Positions 62,701 through 64,000 of a DNA stretch of 64,000 nt are shown here, one piece after another; position 1 is the first letter of the stretch; every line of letters begins with the position of its first letter. The stretch is from Enterobacter sp. SA187 (GTDB taxonomy: Bacteria > Pseudomonadota > Gammaproteobacteria > Enterobacterales > Enterobacteriaceae), in contig NZ_CP019113.1 in assembly GCF_001888805.2 (NCBI RefSeq), forward strand, positions 4,030,001 to 4,094,000. Direction: 5' to 3'. Below the pieces are notes generated by a model. The model was not told the origin of the DNA and made no database searches. It was given only the letters and a program-made list of their open reading frames with translations. The position numbers and the translations under genes were made by a program.

Positions 62701-64000
62701 TCGTTAATCCCGCTGTTGTTGCCGTTGTTGTTGATGGTGTTGTCGTTACCGTCAACGTCAGTGCCGGTGGAACCTGTGCCATCACCGGTGTTGTCACCGT
62801 TGTTGTCAATGGTGTTGCCGTTGCCGTCTACATTGGTACCTGTGCCGCCATTGGTGCCGCTGCTCTCACCACCGTTGTTGATGGCGTTACCGTTGCCGTC
62901 TACATCAGTACCGGTGGAACCTTCGCCGTCGCCGGTGTTTGTGCCTTTGTTATCAATGGTGTTGCCGTCACCGTCCACTTTGGTGCCGGTGCCGCCGCCG
63001 GTGCCGCTGTTGTTACCGTTGTTATTGATGTCGTTGTTATCACCTGTGGCATCAGTACCGGTACCATCATTAATCCCGCTGTTGTTGCCGTTGTTATTGA
63101 TGGTGTTGTCGTTACCGTCAACGTCAGTACCGGTGGAACCTGTGCCATCGCCGGTGTTGTCACCGTTGTTGTCAATGGTGTTGCCATTGCCGTCTACATC
63201 GGTGCCGGTGCCGCCATTGGTGCCGCTGCTCTCACCACCGTTGTTGATGGCGTTACCGTTGCCGTCTACATCAGTACCGGTGGAACCTTCGCCGTCGCCG
63301 GTGTTGGTGCCTTTGTTATCAATGGTGTTGCCGTCACCGTCCACTTTGGTGCCGGTGCCGCCGCCGGTGCCGCTGTTGTTACCGTTGTTATTGATGTCGT
63401 TGTTATCACCTGTGGCATCAGTACCGGTACCATCATTAATCCCGCTGTTGTTGCCGTTGTTATTGATGGTGTTGTCGTTACCGTCAACGTCAGTACCGGT
63501 GGAACCTGTGCCATCGCCGGTGTTGTCACCGTTGTTGTCAATGGTGTTGCCGTTGCCGTCTACATTGGTGCCGGTGCCGCCGCCGGTGCCGCTGTTATTG
63601 CCATCGTTATTGATGTCGTTGGTGTCGCCGTTAACGTCAGTACCGGTACCGCCATTGGTGCCGCTGTTATCGCCGCCGTTATCAATGGTGTTGCCGTTAC
63701 CATCAACATCAGTACCGGTGGAACCTTCGCCGTCGCCGGTGTTGGTGCCGTGGTTATCAATAGCGTTGCCGTCCCCGTCCACTTCGGTACCGGTGCCGCC
63801 ATTGGTGCCGCTGTTGTTGCCGTTATTGTCGATGGTGTTGCCGTCGCCATCGACTTTTGTGCCGGTGCCACCATCGTTACCGTTGGTGTCGCCGTTATTA
63901 TTGATGGTGTTATCGTCACCGATGGTAATAGAGCCGTTATTACCCTCGCCTGAGGCCGTGCCGCCGTTTGTATCGATCTTGTTATTGTTGCCTTCATGCC
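58419..64000 (-). CDS. YdbA-type autotransporter, second copy, 5' end outside the window
   Basis: The frame is open from the stop at 58419 to the window edge (at least 1859 codons), so the N-terminus lies beyond 64000; the GTG at 63782 is internal, not a start. From the visible N-terminal side: about twenty 24-25-residue units of the form TGTDVDGNGNTIDNNGDN (to about 62510), then YdbA-like passenger (VGDFSTGINV, MVVNKDQ, GHLQVVVDSE), a linker, and a C-terminal barrel ending YKYKF. The last ~445 residues match the first copy at all but one position (SKRTAS against SNRTAS). Probably a large adhesin; ligand unknown. Confidence 0.9.
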   Translation of the reverse strand, partial: HEGNNNKIDTNGGTASGEGNNGSITIGDDNTINNNGDTNGNDGGTGTKVDGDGNTIDNNGNNSGTNGGTGTEVDGDGNAIDNHGTNTGDGEGSTGTDVDGNGNTIDNGGDNSGTNGGTGTDVNGDTNDINNDGNNSGTGGGTGTNVDGNGNTIDNNGDNTGDGTGSTGTDVDGNDNTINNNGNNSGINDGTGTDATGDNNDINNNGNNSGTGGGTGTKVDGDGNTIDNKGTNTGDGEGSTGTDVDGNGNAINNGGESSGTNGGTGTDVDGNGNTIDNNGDNTGDGTGSTGTDVDGNDNTINNNGNNSGINDGTGTDATGDNNDINNNGNNSGTGGGTGTKVDGDGNTIDNKGTNTGDGEGSTGTDVDGNGNAINNGGESSGTNGGTGTNVDGNGNTIDNNGDNTGDGTGSTGTDVDGNDNTINNNGNNSGINDGTGTDVTGDNNDINNNGGNNGANGGTGTKVDGNGNTIDNTGGSTATDGGTGTKVNGDDNIINSGDLDVSSTDSTKPSTGVDVAGNNNQINQMGKMAVGDFSTGINVEGNGNTLNLDSSDMSITGQQATGANVTGESNTVKLTGNMVVNKDQKSPLAADNFYKASTGINVSGSNNTVVLDGHLQVVVDSEDAGRNYANNSGSMELIQGATVTGDNNRVDIMKGIELTGEKDQLDDADKTANQRTGTSNASVVTVDGKSSVYVHGDSSVNGYFPVGINNVISVKNGGYLEFTEGSTFSTSGVEEVSDYNYDMHVSQAFTAKSGSTIANKGEMSISDMTAFEAKDKGSKVVNNGRLEMVRSELSTDRTALRGISVRNGATGVNQGVMTGKTVYQGSITNVKDHYSMSTEDALNNHVAAIELMTAYAGSSVINEGQLELYGRGTGMVANKNSTADNFGQITTDAMWKDAADTSDVRTSVPSGDNPMNYAVGMGAGSNAITAQSNSVATNRVGGTITVYNAGAGMVAYGSSNKAVNQGTINLEKNENYVADQPLVGMAVYGGATVVNDTTGVININAENGKAFYTDGNKDNRIINRGHINIGAGVPPEADNSDAVETPEFADGTVLSGINTLTETTSVLSDSTVSNTGTVNGTGRLYVEGTFNNQSSGIIDSPVSVSGTNGVINNSGTINAFVITSTSGKVVNNGSATGGAEMWGDSRIINSGSFTLGTATDVKDVHRLDLKTNSVFENAAGGVLTGDNNKNAVHLNNNGTFKNDKGATMNFTASSHAAGVNIWGGTGDFINDGTANATGVSLVASQGNAAAGKAFFWNQDDGVVNFTASQTGQSAVSLTHSNYVGVNDGTMNVSGSGAVGMKGSKNAQLVNNGTINLGTEGTTESGMVAMQLDANATADAVIENNGAINIYASNSYAFSKLGANGRIVNNGTVTLAGEGSGLIQQDVALEGNGTGGNGTETHAASYTLPTDPTAAAQSTGLRSSINQYTVGTSADGSAGTLTASHVDIQDVNVDTGFTAGTADTSVTFNDVFVGEDIQGEQNITSASVVWTAEGEKDASGNVDVTMTKNAYADVAGDASVNSVANALDAAYTSNELYNSLNLATSAELTSALKQISGSKATGVSRDARILSNRFDMLADTAPVMNNGLAFNVVAKGDKRAELGNDTTYDMLALRQSLAFGDNQTLTMEYGIARLDGDGNAMSAGDNGVTGGYSQFLGLKHSLPLTEGGLNWDNALRYDVHNFDSNRAVRYGDVNKTANADTRQQYMEFRTEGSKAFKVQEGLTVTPFAGLKMRHTMEDGYSEKGAGDFNLSMSSSSETAVDAVVGLKLSYAGEDGWAATASLEGGPNLSYAKSKRTASLAGARGQTFSVDDAQQGGGVNGQAMAGVKYSAGNAQFTADAFQWQEDGVKDKGFMLNYKYKF
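62510..64000 (-). repeat. Tandem 72/75-bp coding repeats in the second autotransporter
   Basis: About twenty in-frame units of 24 or 25 codons, consensus TGT-x-V-DGNGNTI-x-NNG-x-N-(S/T)G. They run from about 62510 to the window edge and continue outside. Units nearest the barrel side (62510-62600) are the most diverged. Confidence 0.92.
62801..63532 (-). repeat. 366-bp super-repeat, two copies plus a partial third
   Basis: The motif TGTTGTCAATGGTGTTGCC recurs at 62801, 63167 and 63533, exactly 366 bp apart (122 codons = five units of 25, 24, 24, 25 and 24). The two full copies differ at only a few bases, for example T against G near 62939/63305. Confidence 0.92.

Noticed and set aside
63780..63782. 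GTG as the start of the second autotransporter gene
   Set aside because: The frame stays open upstream to the window edge with the same repeat pattern, so this is an internal valine codon.
63560..63997. Separate Ala/Thr/Pro-rich minus-strand frames (also at 62537-62809, 62900-63187, 63266-63541)
   Set aside because: These are the repeat array read in another frame. They recur with the 366-bp period and carry no start signals.
62510..64000. CRISPR-like array
   Set aside because: The periodic repeats are in frame with a long coding sequence, encode a regular protein motif, and have no unique spacers between identical repeats.

Overview
The window comes from a chromosome of the family Enterobacteriaceae. 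Almost every protein aligns by eye, nearly residue for residue, with an Escherichia coli K-12 product, and gene order follows the K-12 map (yej cluster, proL, ada-alkB, ompC-micF, rcs, gyrA, ubiG, nrdAB, glp, men). It is not E. coli. MgtE, a SulP transporter and a clade-3 catalase are present, GyrA has Thr at residue 83, and the REP elements are of the GCCCGGC type seen in Enterobacter, Klebsiella or Kosakonia relatives. The genus cannot be fixed from this window alone.

Layout. 1-12017: the end of yejA and yejBEF (peptide ABC importer), yejG, bcr and rsuA (minus strand), radD/yejH, rplY, yejK, yejL, yejM and tRNA-Pro(GGG). 12018-19660: a SulP anion transporter facing mgtE with overlapping 3' ends, then yojI, alkB, ada and apbE, all minus. 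19690-31600: ompC with the antisense RNA gene micF, the Rcs phosphorelay (rcsD-rcsB, convergent rcsC), gyrA and ubiG. 31600-35707: nrdA-nrdB-yfaE, preceded by DnaA boxes and NrdR-like boxes and split by a REP pair. 35708-42400: a small orphan winged-helix protein, then glpT and glpABC reading apart from one control region. 42400-45950: yfaY (CinA-like), yfaZ and katA. 46041-53049: menFDHBCE on the minus strand, a complete isochorismate-to-DHNA-CoA set. 53091-64000: two tandem giant autotransporters of the YdbA type, both minus; the second runs off the window.

Compared with K-12, several blocks normally found between these genes are not here (yejO-narP-ccm-nap-eco-mqo, ato, yfaL, inaA, glpQ, the arn operon and pmrD, elaAB). 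The non-core content is the SulP gene, mgtE, the winged-helix gene, katA and the autotransporter pair.

The most unusual part is the autotransporter pair. The last ~445 residues of the two proteins differ at one position, while the passengers have diverged. The second passenger starts with an Asn/Asp/Gly-rich array of 24-25-residue units, itself organised as a 366-bp five-unit super-repeat. The duplicated block includes the terminator and REP pair after each gene. I found no CRISPR array, rRNA, prophage or insertion sequence.
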